Assembly: GCA_026413225.1 (NCBI GenBank)
Contig: CM048553.1
Coordinates: 147,181,690-147,245,689 of the forward strand
Origin: Otis tarda
Taxonomy: Eukaryota; Chordata; Aves; Otidiformes; Otididae
DNA length: 64,000 nucleotides
Direction of reading: 5' to 3'
The notes beneath the pieces are model-generated. The model worked only from the letters and a program-made list of their open reading frames with translations. It was not told the origin of the DNA and did not search any database. This document shows, one piece after another, positions 50,014-63,227 of this stretch. Made by a program: the position numbers and the translations under genes. How positions within the stretch are numbered: the stretch's first letter is position 1; each line of letters starts with the position of its first letter.

Positions 50014-51151
50014 TGTTGTGGCTGTTTAGTGAGCGGGGGCCTAAGGTGGTAGCTTCTGTAGGAAACCGCTAGAAGTTGCTCCCCTTTGTTCAGTGGACTC
50101 AGACGGGCCTAGGGCGGACCTGCTGCTGGCCAAGGCCGAGCCGATTGGTAGCAGAATGTTCCATAATAACACCTCTGCAATAACGTATTTAAGAAGGGGA
50201 AAACAGAAAAAAAAAAAAAGAGAAGAGAAGATGTGAAGAAGCTGAGCGGGGGCAGAGGCGAAGAGGCGGAGGCGCAGGCCTCATGGGCCTTGCAGGCCTC
50301 AGCCTCTGGCCTCTTGCCAGGCAGCCGACTGGGCCCAACTCGGCCCATCCCGACTGCAAGAAGGGGAGAAGAGATGAGATGGATGATGTGAAGAGATTCT
50401 GAAAGGCGTCTGTCAGCCTGTTGTGAAGAACTTTTCTTGTGAGAGAAACAGCTGCAGACGCCAAGGTCAGTGAAGAAGGAGGGGGAGGAGTAATGCAGCT
50501 CCTGGCCAAGATTCCCCTGCAGCCTGTGGTGAAGACCATGGTAGAGCAGGTTGTCCCCCTGCAGCCCATGGAGGTCCATGGAGGGGCAGAGATCCACCTG
50601 CAACCCATGGAGGACCCCACGCCGGAGCAGGTGGAGGCCTGAAGGAGGCTGTGGCCTGTGGAGGGCCCGCTGGGGCAGCTGTTCTGGAGGGACTGCACCC
50701 TGTGGAAGAGATGACCCATGCCGGAGCAGTTTCACGAAGGACTGTGGCGTATGGGTGGGACCCCACGCTGGAGCAGAGGAAGAATGCAAGGAGTTCTTCC
50801 CCCGATGGCGAAGTAGCGGCGTAAAACATCGCAACCCCCATTCCCTCTTCCCCTCTGTGCTGCTCGGAGGGGGGAGGTAGTAGATATAATGTTAAGCTTG
50901 GGAAGAGGGAGGGGTGGGGGAAGGTTATCTTGTTCCCTGTCTCATTCTCCTGCTAGTTTTAGAAATAAATGAATAGTTTTCCCCAAGTCGAGTCTGTTTT
51001 GCCCATGACGGTAACTTTAAGGATTTCTCCACGTCCTTATCTCAAACCTCGAGCCGTTTTCCTTGTATCATCTCCTCCTATTCTCTCACAGGGTGCGGGG
51101 AGAGAGAGAGAGACTGCGTAGTCTGGTCCCGATCGGGGCTGAACTACGACA
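50014..51151 (+). mobile_element. Solo LTR, family C long form, nested in CR1, no target duplication
   Basis: A 1,138-bp solo LTR, TGTTGTGG to CTACGACA, closely related to 22829-23535 but with the full TGCAGCCCATGGAG repeat block (50510-50640). A TATA-like GTATTTAAG lies at 50185-50193 and AATAAA at 50964-50969; it reads plus. The flanks are GGCAT and GCGTG, which do not match. The CR1 on either side is not continuous: about 700 bp is gone. Confidence 0.92.
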
Positions 51152-52612
51152 GCGTGTTGACGGCACCACACAGCTTGGTGTCACTGGTGAACTTGCTGAA
51201 GTTGCACTCTATCCCACTGTCCATGTCTCTGACAAAGATGTTAAACAAGGCTGGGCCCAGTACCGACTCCTGAGGAACACCACTCTTCACCGGTCTCCAC
51301 TTGGACATCGAGCAGTTGACCACCACTCTCTGAGTGCGGCCATCCAGCCAATTCCTTATCTATAGAGAGATCCATTCATCATATCCATATCTCTCCAGTT
51401 TAGAGACAAGGATGTCGTGCGGGACAGTGTCAAATACTTTGCAGAAGTCCAGGTAGATGACGTCAGTTGCTTGTCCCTTTTCCACCAATGCTGTAACCCT
51501 GTCATATAAGGCCAGAAAACTTATCAGGCACGACTTGCTTTTAGTGAAGCTGTGTTGGCTGCCACCAGTCACCTCCTTATTTTCCATATGCCTTAGCATG
51601 ATTTCCAGGAGAGTTTGCTCCATGACCTTGCCAGGCACAGAGGTGAGGCTGACCAGCCTGTAGTTGCCCGGGTTTTCCTTCTTCCCCTTTTTTAAAATGG
51701 CGGTAATGTTACACCTTTTCCAGTCAGGAGGAACCTCACCAGACTGTCACGACTTCTCAAGTATGATGGACAGTGGCTTGGCAACTTCATTTGCCATTTC
51801 CGTCAGGACCTGCGGATGCATCTCATTGGGTCCCATGGATTTGTGCACCTTCAGGTTCCTTAGATGGTCTCAAACCTGCTCCTCTGTTACAATGGGCAGT
51901 TCTTCATTCTCCCAGTCCTTGCTTCTTTCTTCTGCAACTTCGGCGATGTGGCTAGAGTCCTTGCCAGTGAAAACTGAGGCAAAGAAGTCATTGAGTACCT
52001 TAGCCTTCTCCATGTCCTGGGTAACCAGGTCTCCTGTTTCCTTCCAGAGAGGGCCCACGTTCTCCTTTGTCTTCCTTTTATCACCAATGTACCTAAAGAA
52101 GCTTTTCTTTTTGCTTTTGACATCTTTGGACATATTTAATTCTGTCAGTTTAGCCTTCCTTACCTGATCCCTGGCCACTTGGAGAATCTGTCTGTATTCC
52201 CCTCAGGCTACCTGTCCTTGCCTCCACTCTCCGTAGGCTTTCCTTTTGTTTTATAGTTGGTCCAGGAGCTCCTTGTTTATCCATGCAGGCCTCCTGGCAT
52301 TTTTGCCTGACTTCCTCTTCATTGAGATGCATTGCTCCTGAGATTGTAGTAGGTGCTCCTTCAATATAAATCAACTTATCTGGGCCATTCTTCCCTCCAG
52401 GGGTTTATCTCATAGTACTTTTCACCCAGCAAATCCCTGAAGAGGCCAGAGTCTGTTCTCGTGAAGTCCAGGGTAGAAAGCTTGCTGCACGCCCTCCTTG
52501 CTGCTCTAAGGATTTTGAACTCCACCATCTCATGGTCAGTACAGTCAAGGCTGCCCTTGAGCTCCATATTCCTCATCAGCCCCTCCTTGTTGGTGAGAAC
52601 AAGGTCCTGCAT
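51152..52612 (-). repeat. CR1 LINE, RT and linker region, right of the nested LTR
   Basis: The minus-strand continuation of the CR1 at 49869-50013. From high coordinate it runs from the post-endonuclease region (DLVLTNKEGLM, CTDHEMVEFKIL: the SDH motif here reads TDH), through the linker ([24 protein letters not shown]) and RT ([32 protein letters not shown]). It ends at [14 protein letters not shown], where the FADD box is changed to FTSD. Multiple stops are present. Confidence 0.93.
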
Positions 52613-55600
52613 AGCATTAATTTATCATAAATTCATTTATCTTAGCTGCATTAAAGATTGAAAACCAGAGCTAACAATGCTGTCTTTATGGCCAAATCAT
52701 CCATCGGCATAAATTTAACCAGAATTAATCTGATATAAAAGTATTTTCCTAAGTAACATTAAGTGGCATCTCTCCATACATCTTAGGAACAAACAGCCCA
52801 ATTTGTGCAAACAATAACTTTTTCTTTTTAAAGCTACTGACCAAGTTTGTGCTTTTTTTTTCTCCCACTTATTGAATTAAAATTTATCTAAATGACCATA
52901 TTTTAAAATAAAGATGCCAGTTTAAAACATTTTTTGTAACATGCTTAAATTGAGAAATTCCTGGATTTTAAGAATCCTTCTGACTCTCCTGTGGGGAAAA
53001 GAATGGAAAATATTTAAGACAGGCAAAAGGGAAATTTAAAAGGACAAATGCTTTCATGATATTTCTGCTTAATTTCTACTGATTTTGAAGAAAATAGGAA
53101 GCAAGAAGTTGTGCTGAGATGTTAAGTTTCTTCAGTAGTATTGGCCTCATCGGAAATAGGAGGCTTACAGTTGTTGAGTAAGACTACGGGAAGATAATTC
53201 TTTTGCTTAGGCTAGCTCTGGCTTGCTAACCACAAAGACAAAAATAGTTAGCTAGTTTTGTATTTGGTCTCCATAGGCTACCTGCAAACTGCTTCACATT
53301 CAGGGAATGTAATTCTTTGCACCTTTTCAGCTTTTTAGTCTTACTAGAACAATATTTTAAATGAAAATACTTAGTCCAGAACTTATCTAAAAGAGTGTTC
53401 TGCTTAGGCAGACATATGTATCAGGATAAAAATCAGAAAAATTAACAAGAGGTCATCTGCAGGAAGAAATTGCTGTCCTGGCATAGCAGGTAATAACTAG
53501 GCACAACTTAGAAAGCAGAGAGAACAAAACTCTCAAAAATTTAGAGCATGCCACAAATTTACCAATTTTAATTATGCATACATCCAGCCAGGTGCCCTAA
53601 TAATAGCCATTGATAGATTATTGCAAAAGATGCTTAAAAGAACTAAAAAGCTTATAGAAATCATGGGAAAACAAACAAAAATATCCAGGCACCAGTCAAG
53701 TCAGTAATAAGGCTGTATAAAAGTCAATTAATTTTATAACCCTTAATAACTTGTTGAAGAGATCAAACCCAATCTCCATGGTACATCTTTATATGATTAT
53801 TTCTAACCTACAACAGCATTTTGGATGAGTAAGCAGGAAAAAAAAAAAAAAGTAGAAAAATAACCACAAAACCAAACCCCTACAGTTTTAAATACTCCTT
53901 AAAACAAGAGGTGGGGGAGTGAGGGGAAGAAAAGTCACCAGTTTGAAAAAGACATTGGTAGTCTTTCTTAAACTCCTTATGGAGTAATATGAGTATATCA
54001 CCATAGATGTGAGGCTTAAAATTGTTCAAAGTTAATAAAATCTGACCCACCATCTGGTTTTCTCAAAACCAGACAATTAGTGATTTAATTGACTTGGCAC
54101 AATATATATTACAGTACATATGTCACACTAGATGAACCTATTTGGTTTCTACAAAGGTACCTTGAAGCTTTTGAATTACTCTTATTTCTTGGTGGTTGTA
54201 TTTGAGAGACATTTTTTTACTTTGACAAAACCTGTGCCCAGGGCTTAAATTCTCCTATCTGAACCTTTTAGTCTTTTTAAATGCAGCACTAAAGTTGGCA
54301 ACAATGCACCATACTGCTATGCCAAATGTTATTTATTAATTATTACACTGTGTCCATGCTTTCATTTGAAGAAGCCTGCGGCTGGATTGTCAGATTTCAG
54401 ATGTCCTTTAAGTTGATATAAAAAGTTAACAGTAGAGATGGCTGTGTTAACAGAATACATAATAACTTCCTACTTCCTACTGCTCAAGCATAAGACATTT
54501 TCCCAGCTTAGAGACACGCTAACAAAATGTACATTTTCAGGAGTTGTTTTCCATTTAATTTTCCTGTTTCTTCCTACGTTTAAGCATATGAGGACTTGGA
54601 GTGTGGGTGAAAAACAAACAGTTTGAAGCAAAAAAAAAAAAAAAAAAGCAAAGTAAGATTTTATAAGTTGCAACACAATCTCTTTAGATAGCCATAGTGC
54701 TCAAGGTTTTTTTATCATCATATAGGAAGGTATTTTATAACTTAAATATGATCTACAAATGTAATGTGGAAAGCAACTATAAAACTTATGCTATAGTTTT
54801 GTCCATACTTTTTATAGTTAAGCCTGTTTTATTATTTCAGCTATGTGTATAACCTACAGCTATTACATTTATATCTTTTTAAGTAACTGCAAGATAATTG
54901 TCTAAAAATAATGCATGGTTTTAAGTAATAAATAATAAATTAATGATAGCCACTAGGACTTACCAAAAATAAAGGAACTGCATTCAACAGTGTGAAAGAT
55001 GCAGTTCATTTTTGTCACTGAAAATGAAGGCTATTACTCTTTTTTCCTTAATTAAGTCAAAATTTTAAACTTAATTACTTAAGCTGCCTTTCAAATTTTT
55101 CTTCATTATTACTGACAATTCTACTATCAAAAAAGTTTAACTTTTGAAATAATACGCTATTATTCAGACAGTCAAGTACAATTTTCTTCCTTTTGAAATT
55201 CCTCACTGTTACGGCTTCTATTTTCTGTATCATTTACTCTAAGCCTAATCTACAAAAATAGTAGCTTTCTTTAATTATAGTGACCTTACGACTTGTCTGG
55301 CCTTTTCCTTATCCCTAACTCATTACATGCGATATTGCTTATTTTTCTTAACCCCTAAGAGTGAAGTGAGAATGGATTTAACATCATTTGTTTTTCATAT
55401 AATTAATTCAGACACTCAGGCATTACAGAATTTGTAATATGTATTATATATCAATATATCTATATGTACTCTACTTAACAGCATCATCTAAATAATAGTT
55501 TGGGGAAAATTCTAGTTTCTGGATTCCAAGTATATGAAAATATCGAAGTCTTGTTTTATGCATCTTATGTAGCCCAGCAAATATGATTTCTACCCCACTA

Positions 55601-56707
55601 ACATTAAATGTCCACAGGCATTGCATTGACCTGCCGGTGTTTGACTGCATTTCCCTTGGCCAGAGCTGCTTGGCCAGAGCAAAACCAGCAATTGTTTGGT
55701 AACACAGTGACTGTTACTTACCCTGTCTGTGCTTAAGTTCTGTGACAATCATATATAGTGAAGCTCTGGCTAACCCACTTAGACACAGTGTAATAAACAA
55801 TAGTTCATGGGAATGGGGGAGGCTATTCTGCAAATTCAAACCAGTAACTGTTGTCTTATCAACAAGATAAAAAATTGCCTCTTTGAAGAAGTGCATAAGA
55901 ATAATTGGCTAAGACCCAAAAGAGAAAGAAACCCCACTATGAGCATCAGACTACTTCAAGCACTGACCTCGGGATGCTGATAAATTGTAGTACATTCCCC
56001 ACCCCCCTCCACTCTGCATGAGGAAGGTAGATGTTAATGTTAGGCCACAAAGAGACACTGGAAAGGTGAGCATAATTCCAACAAAAAGAAGCAGATACTA
56101 GGAAGGTTAGGTACAACCTTAACTGTATTGTTAATAAGGTTTCTCTGTGTTACTTAGATAATTTGAATGTTAGACTTACAATGTGAATTGAACAAAGAAG
56201 AAATTATTAGTTCTTTTTATATTGTGTTCCCTTTAGCTCGTTTTAAATAATGTCATCAACAGATCTTCTACTAATTAAGTTCACTTTCTAGGATTTATTC
56301 TATTTGGCTTGTGAACTCATTTGTTTAATGTCATCTAATTAATTCCATCAGGTTAACTCCCATATTTACTCAGTAATGTACATTCACACTCAGATAAAGT
56401 TGTCATAGCCCCTCTTTAATTATAATTTAATAAAGCTATTGTTTATGGTAATTATTTAGTAAGGTTCATTTTCTTCCCAAATTAGTCACTGTAACAATCC
56501 AAACTCTTAAAGTGAAAATTCTTAAGTGACTAACAGCAGCGATAATCAAGATTCATTATTCTGTAGGCCCATGCTTGCATCTCTGTATTGTCCCAAGTCA
56601 TTTAAAATTCAGACTATATTGACATTCCACCCTGTGATTTCATAAGAAGATATTTTTCCATTTTTGTTAATCACTAAAAACACCAAACCAAAAAACTACT
56701 ATCTAAT
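52613..56707. other. Intron sequence without recognised features
   Basis: AT-rich. An A16 run lies at 53838-53853 and an A18 run at 54630-54647. A 14-bp duplication (CTTGGCCAGAGCTG) lies at 55655-55680. No exon or named repeat is seen. Confidence 0.6.
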
Positions 56708-57320
56708 AACATGAGCTGTCAATGTACACTTGCAACCCAGAAAGCTAACCGCATCCTGGGCTGCATCAAGAGGAGTGTGGCCAGCAGGTTGAGGGAGGTG
56801 ATTCTCCCCCTCTATTCCACTCTTGTGAGACTCCACCTGCAGTACTGCGTCCAGCTCTGGAGCCCCCAACATAAGAAGGATGTGGACCAGTTGGAGTGAG
56901 TCCAGAGCAGGGCCACAAAGATGATAAGAGGGCTGGAGCACCTCTCCTGTGAGGACAGGCTGAGAGAGTTGGGGCTGTTCAGCCTGGAGAAGAGGAGGCT
57001 TCACGGAGATCGTTAGCAGCCTTCAAGTACCTAAAGGGGGCTTATAAGAAAGACAGGAAGGACAAGCGATAATGTTTTTAAAATAAAGGGAGGTAGATTC
57101 ATACTGGATAAAAGGAAAAATTTTTTTACAGTGAAGATTGTAGAATACTGGAACAGGTTGCCCAGAGAGGTGTGGATGCCCCATCCCTGGAAACGTTCAA
57201 GGCCAGGCTGGATGAGGCTCTGAGCAACCTAATCTAGCTGAAGACGTCCCAGCTTCTTGCAGGGGTGCTGGCTAGATGGCCTTTAAAGGTCCGTTCAAAC
57301 TCAAACTATCCTATGATGGT
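56708..57320 (+). repeat. CR1 LINE 3' fragment
   Basis: A forward CR1 tail starting near [16 protein letters not shown], then [15 protein letters not shown], a stop at 56898 in the QLE-VQ segment, [17 protein letters not shown], and the 3' end CTATCCTATGATGGTATGA. It is 5'-truncated. Confidence 0.93.
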
Positions 57321-57323
57321 ATG

Positions 57324-57430
57324 AAAAAAAAGATAAAAGGAAAAAAAAAAAAAAGAGAAAAGACAAAAGAGAAAAGAGGGGGGAAAAAAAGAAAAAAAAA
57401 GAAAAAGAAGAGAGAGAGAGAGGGAGAGTA
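57324..57430 (+). repeat. Polypurine (A/G) tract abutting a CR1 3' end
   Basis: About 107 bp of almost pure A and G, moving from A-rich (AAAGATAAAAGG) to a GA dinucleotide run (AGAGAGAGAGAG near 57412). It starts directly at the CR1 3' end. Confidence 0.9.
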
Positions 57431-58333
57431 GTGGAGAGGAGGCTTCCCCTGGCAAACAGATCTTTTCATGTAAATAGAAAGTATTTTCTATGTCTGGAGA
57501 ATCTACTAATTACAAATAAGAGAAGATATGACCAGTATATTTAAACACAGAAAATTAAATAAAACAAATTTTGCAGATGTTTTGAGCTGTTGCTTAGAGA
57601 AAATAAAGGAAAGATTCAGTGGTTGGACACCTTAGCTCCACCTTGGAGCACCGACCAGTCAACACAGTATTTTGTTTTCTGATAAAATTAAATCTTCTAC
57701 TGTTTTGCACATGCTGCAAGTGCAAAAATAAACAAAAAAAAAATTTTAAAAATGCAAGTTAAAGCCAAAGGCATATGCCACCATTTTCCCATATATGCAC
57801 ACATAATAAAAAAAAAAGAAACTATAACATGAAAAAAAAAAAAAAGAAACTATAAAGTATTTCCCTCAGGGGGAACATTTCTTTCCATCACCTGATCAGA
57901 TGACACATACATAACTTGACTGTTCAAGAGCTGTACATTAATCAATTTGAAATCCCTTCTTAATCCCCAGAATATAAAATAATATATATAAAAAAGAAAA
58001 AGCTTAGATTTAGAATTCAAGGAGAGAAGATCATGGTCTTCTATTTTTTCATGTGACAACATGGAAACAATAGTACCTTCTCTCATTATATTATCTCATT
58101 ATATCAAAACCTGACTTTTTCTCTCAGTTTTAAGGAATTCAAACTCAACATTACACGTTTTACAAATACTTTAATCACAAATTTGTGCCATCATAACGAT
58201 CTTCATTTATCATTCTGGCACTTTTCATATATCATGAAATATTTCATGCATAGAAACACGTCATGCAGGAATAAAAGAGAGGGTAAAGAAGAAAAAAGCC
58301 CACAAATTTCTGTCTGTCTTTCTGAAAGAGAGT

Positions 58334-58622
58334 TGTCCTGGTTTCAGCAGGGATGGAGTTAATTTTCTTCTTAGTAGCCGGTGTGTTTTGGATTTCGTGT
58401 GTGAAGAATGTTGATAAAAACATTCTGATGATACGAGTTGTTGTTAATGAGACCAAGGACACTGTCTGGCTTTCCAAGTCTCGTTAAGGTCTCGTTAACG
58501 TGCAGATGCGGGAAGCTGGGTGAAAGACAGACAGAATAATTGATCCAAACTGGCCAAAGAGAGTATTCCATGCCATAAACGTCATGCTCAGTATATAAGT
58601 GGGGGTTGCCCATGGGAGGGGG
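58334..58622 (+). mobile_element. Mosaic LTR, 5' part from family A
   Basis: The first 289 bp of this LTR match, by eye at roughly 95% identity, the family A LTR at 48104-48796 read on the minus strand. They run from TGTCCTGGTTTCAGC through the TATATA box (58592-58597) to CCATGGGAGGGGG. After that the match stops abruptly; the last ~407 bp of family A are absent. Confidence 0.92.
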
Positions 58623-59110
58623 ATGTTTTACCTGTTCCTGAGCAGTGCTTACACAGTATCAAGGCCTTTTCCACTTCTCACATTACCCCACAAGTGAGTA
58701 GGCTGGAGTGCAGAAGAAGTTGGGAGGGGAGACAGCTGGGATAGCTGACCCCAACTGACCAATAAGATATCTGATACCATATGATGTCACACTCAGCAAT
58801 ATATCTTGGGGAAAGAAGGAGGGAGAAGGGGATTTTCAGAGCTGAGGAGTTTATCTTCTCAAGTAACCATTATGCATGATGAAGCTCTGCTTTCCCAGAA
58901 ATGGATAAAACATCTGCCTGCCACTGGGAAGTAGTGAATGAATTCCTTATTTTGTGTGTGCAGCTTTTACTTTACCTATTAAACTCTCTTTATCACAGTC
59001 CACAAGTTTTTTTTTCGACTTTTACCCTTCTGAATCTCTCCTCCTGCTGTGAGGGGTGTGAGCATATGGCTGTGTGGGGCTTAGCTGCTTGCTGAGGTTA
59101 ACTCACAACA
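58623..59110 (+). mobile_element. Mosaic LTR, 3' part from family B
   Basis: Starting ATGTTTTACC, this part follows the family B LTR at 40097-40681 from about its position 97 onwards: CTGAGCAGTGCTTACACAG, GGGATAGCTGACCCCAACTG, and GCATGATGAAGCTCTGC to the end TAACTCACAACA. The flanks of the combined element (AGAGT left, GCTGG right) do not match. It reads plus. Confidence 0.9.
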
Positions 59111-61754
59111 GCTGGGCAAATCTAAAGCTTTATAGCTCATAGGAATTTACTCTGGAAATACGGTACAGAAAATGCCATCTAACAGTAAACTGAAACAAAA
59201 AGCCATCAATAAATGTAAGATACAGCCTACTCCAATACAATATGATTAATTAACAGAGGTTTCTCAGAACATGAAAATACATGATGAAAAGCCACTGCTG
59301 ATGTAGTTGTTTTCTAGCATAATAGCACTTACTAAAATTAATTACTGACTTGGGGGAAAAAATGGAGAAAAAGAAAAAAAAAAAAAAAAGGAACATTCTC
59401 ATGGCATAATGCTTGGCAATATGGAAAACTCAGAAGTGCAAAACCTCAACTGATTATGCTGATTTATGGGAGTGTTTTAGCTGGAAACATTTGGAAAAAC
59501 TTCCATACATACACACATTTTAAATCTAAGTTCTGATTGTATTTGAAATATAGTGACTACTTGCTTGTACATATCATATATACTGAAGTATACAAAACCA
59601 AAAAAAAAGTTGCTTCACTTTTTATCCAACCAAGTAAAATAAATTTCTAACTCTCTGTTACAGAAAATGCCAACAGCTAAAGAAATTTAGCAATAACTAC
59701 GTCATGATGTTATTTCAGCAGGCAAACATGTGGAAACCTGGCTTCTGTCACCCTTTCACAGAAGCAGGTAGCAGGAAATACATCTTAATACTTTGAAAGA
59801 CCACATTGACAGAGGCTGCCACACACAGTCCCTTGCCACTTGCTGCCATGAAACTTGCTGCAATGCAGCCTCAAGAGGACCTGCATGAATTCAAATTCAA
59901 GTGTGGTAAAAGATTAATCAGGCGTGCCAAATTCTCAGTGTTGTAAAATATGAGGAGAAAAGAGCCAGGCTGGAACTAAGACATCATGGCTAGCTGGTGG
60001 AGAACGCAAAAAATATGTATTGTAAATACTGAGGTAAATTCATTCAGAGATAAGTAATATATTAAATATGGACACAGAACTCTATATTCATGGCACTTTT
60101 TAGAGTTCTTTAGCTTAAGATATTTTAACTGCTATTCTGTTATGTTGGAGTTTCAGATTCTACCTTTTGCCTAGGGGTATCTTTCCAAAAGCATGAATTG
60201 CTTTAATATCTGTCTTTGGTTCTTGCTTTCAGTTACAGAGGTGAAGTTCAGAAATGCTTAAAAGAAAATTTTCATGTAACTCTCACAAATAAACAAGTAG
60301 TTTGGGATATTTGTTTTACCCCTAGAGGTAAAGAGTTAGTCTCTTGTAACATGTATGCTTAATACATAAGACAACAGAACTGAATGCAGTTAAATACACA
60401 CTGAAATGCTGAGGAGGATGAGTCAGATTAACAACCATTTAGCCCAGTGCCTTGGTTCAAGCAGTTGCTAATACTTAAGGACATAGCAAAAGATGACCTT
60501 CCCGCATGTACTAATGTCAGAGCAGAGAAAATCCTTTCACTCTTCTTTATAGATAATACTATCACAAAAAGTTTTATTGCTAAATGCTTTTAATTAGATA
60601 CAGTAAAGCAGAAAAGATGACCTACAATTTTGTTGAACAACATTTGACTCGTGGGAGTCACCTTCAAATAACAACTTGTCTGACCAGCTCTCCGCTGAAA
60701 TGAGGGGAGTTGTAGAAAAGGATCATAAATTGTGTTTCATGGAAACAATTGCCTTCCTTTTAACCAAACAAAACTATTAAGTAGAAATATGAATATTAAA
60801 TTAAGTCTTGTTAAAGACAAATAACCTAATTTTATAAATCTGCTTGGAGAATACAATATTAAACAATACTAGCATGCAGTGAAATCAGAATTAAAATCAA
60901 TAATCAAAAAGAAGCAGTAGTGATCAGTAAATAAATATTTTGGGGAAACAGAGAGGTGAAATAGAGATAAAACACACAATTTCATTTTCTAAGAACATCC
61001 TGTTAGACTAAAGACTTATTTTCACCAATTTAGTGAAGTTAGCAGAAACATGACAGTTTCTCAATACCAAAAATATACTCCTTCCAGAAATTATTTTAAA
61101 AGACAACAAAAAAACCCCACACCCAAATGCATTCTGATGCAACAGCTTTTTCAGACATAGTTTATTATTGGTTCTTATATGACTTGAGACCAGTGTATTT
61201 ATATTGAAAGATTACAGAATTACAATCAATACTGGTAATAATTTATCAAAAAGCAAAATTCCAGTAGCTGCACTAAATTTTATAATTTTTTACTATATGA
61301 AATTTTAAAGATCTTAATTAGAGTGTAACCTGCATAGCCTTTTAAGTACTCAGCAATACGATTTAGGGAGCTATGAAAGATCAAATTTGATGCAACATTA
61401 ATCTATATTTCTCTCTACAAAACATAAGAATTAAGTACATTGTTTTGAACATTTATAAGTTACAAATTAGGTACTAACATTTGAATTTTTTTTGGATTAT
61501 AGATATATATGTGTGTGTTTAAATACACGTGTACATAGTCAAATTACTGCATGCAGCCTTGACTAGGAATAGAAAGTGTGTGGGTAGAACTGCATTAGTC
61601 TTTTTATTCAAACTCAAATGCAAAACATATATCTTAAGATAGGAAATTTTTTCTCTCAGCAGCACCATAAACATAAACATTTATAATAACAAAAATGAAT
61701 TATCAAAGACTGAAATGTCAAAAGACCTACTTGAAAAAAAATTGTAATTGAAAG

Positions 61755-61797
61755 AAAAAAAAAAAACAAAAAACAAAAAACAAAAAACACAAAAACC
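61755..61797. repeat. A-rich (CAAAAAA)n microsatellite
   Basis: An A-run followed by four to five CAAAAAA units. Confidence 0.85.
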
Positions 61798-62294
61798 TCC
61801 CAAAACCAGAAAACCAATCCTGATGGTATGTATCAAAGTTTTGAAATAAGTTAGTTTCTAGCAACAACACATTTGTAAATTGCACCCCCAACAAACCAAA
61901 AACCTACTAAAAACCTAATAATTAAAAAAAAAAAAGTAGTTACTCCATCAGAAAGAAGAACATACATTTCTTATTGCCTAGCTGTACCTATGGGTGCTGT
62001 AAACCAATAGCAGAAAACCTAAGTAATTTTTTAGACTACAGGAAAAGGATTGGGGCCTCCTTAGACATACTACTTGAAATGTGGGTAGAAAAGCTCAAGG
62101 AATGTCTGACTTCTTCCTTAAGGTGATCTTAGTACTGTAGGACAGAGGGGCAAATAAAATGCCTGTTTTCAGGAAGAGTTCCAAGGGGCATCTGAAAAGT
62201 ACAAACATGTACATTTCAGATTTATCAAGACTGTAGAAATTATAATCAAGAATAGATTCAGCTGACAAAAGGATAAAAATCACATCCATAAAGC

Positions 62295-62720
62295 ACCATG
62301 GCTTTTCTAAAGGAAAGTCCTACATTACAAGCCTATCAATGTTATCCAGAGAGATTAACTGGCACAGAGACGAGAGAAATCCTGTATAGGTACACTATCT
62401 GAAGTTCCAAAGGGCATCTGAGGAAGTGTAAATGGAAGCTTTTTAGAGAGACAAGGATCTCTGTCATAAAAATATGAGTTTTTGATGGATGTTTGCTTAA
62501 GATATAGTTAACTGATCATAAAAGTAAATGGTCAGTTCTTCTAGAGGAGAGAAGTCACTAATGACTTCTTTAGTATTTAACCTGTTGACAATATATTTGT
62601 AGATATACTGGAAGAGAAAGCAAGCAGTGAGATGACAAAGCTTGCTGATGATACTAGCTTACACAGAGCAGCAATGAAGACAAGCACCTGTGAAGAAATA
62701 AAGTCCTGCAAAACTGAGTA
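62295..62720 (+). repeat. Probable ancient CR1/L3-type LINE trace
   Basis: Forward-frame words in the right order for a LINE RT: HGFSKGKSYITSL (~62298-62336), EVPKGI (~62402, cf. GVPQGS) and KLADDTSLHRA (~62639-62670, cf. FADDTKL). Spacings differ from CR1, so deletions or insertions have occurred. Confidence 0.5.
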
Positions 62721-63227
62721 AGAAGAAAATGGTAGGCTAAAGACACTGCATTATGTTCTTGCCATATTCAGAGTTTTAGAAGAGTACGTGAGCTTAAGAG
62801 GAAAAATAGACAAAGTCATGGATGGAAAAAGATCTGTTAAGGGCTACTTACTATAAATACATTGTGTTTAGGAAGTCCCTGTGCCAGAAACTGTTAGAGT
62901 GTAGGAAAGCATTCTGAAGAAGTATCACTGTAGTATTGCTTGCTCTCTTTTCCTTATGTGATACTCAGTTAAATGGTTCTTTATCATGACTCTGTACAGC
63001 TGTTCTCATATTGTTACAATTTAGGAATTACAATCAGGAACTCTTATGCCTTATGTTGAATACATTATCTGAGAATTAAACAAAAAGATTAATAAAACAT
63101 TTGGATAATACTGAGAGAGCTGGATCTATTACTGAAAAAAGCTTGCAGTGAGTTGTGGTCAATAAAGTAGGAAGAACAAAGAGAGGAAAATACACCACCA
63201 GCTTTCATCTTGGCAGTAAGTTAACAA

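Noticed and set aside
50109-50880. Long minus- and plus-strand frames (up to 241 codons)
   Set aside because: They lie entirely inside a solo LTR, which is normally non-coding. The openness comes from GC-rich repeated units.
61755-61797. Retrotransposon poly(A) tail
   Set aside because: No LINE or SINE body precedes it in either orientation; treated as a microsatellite.
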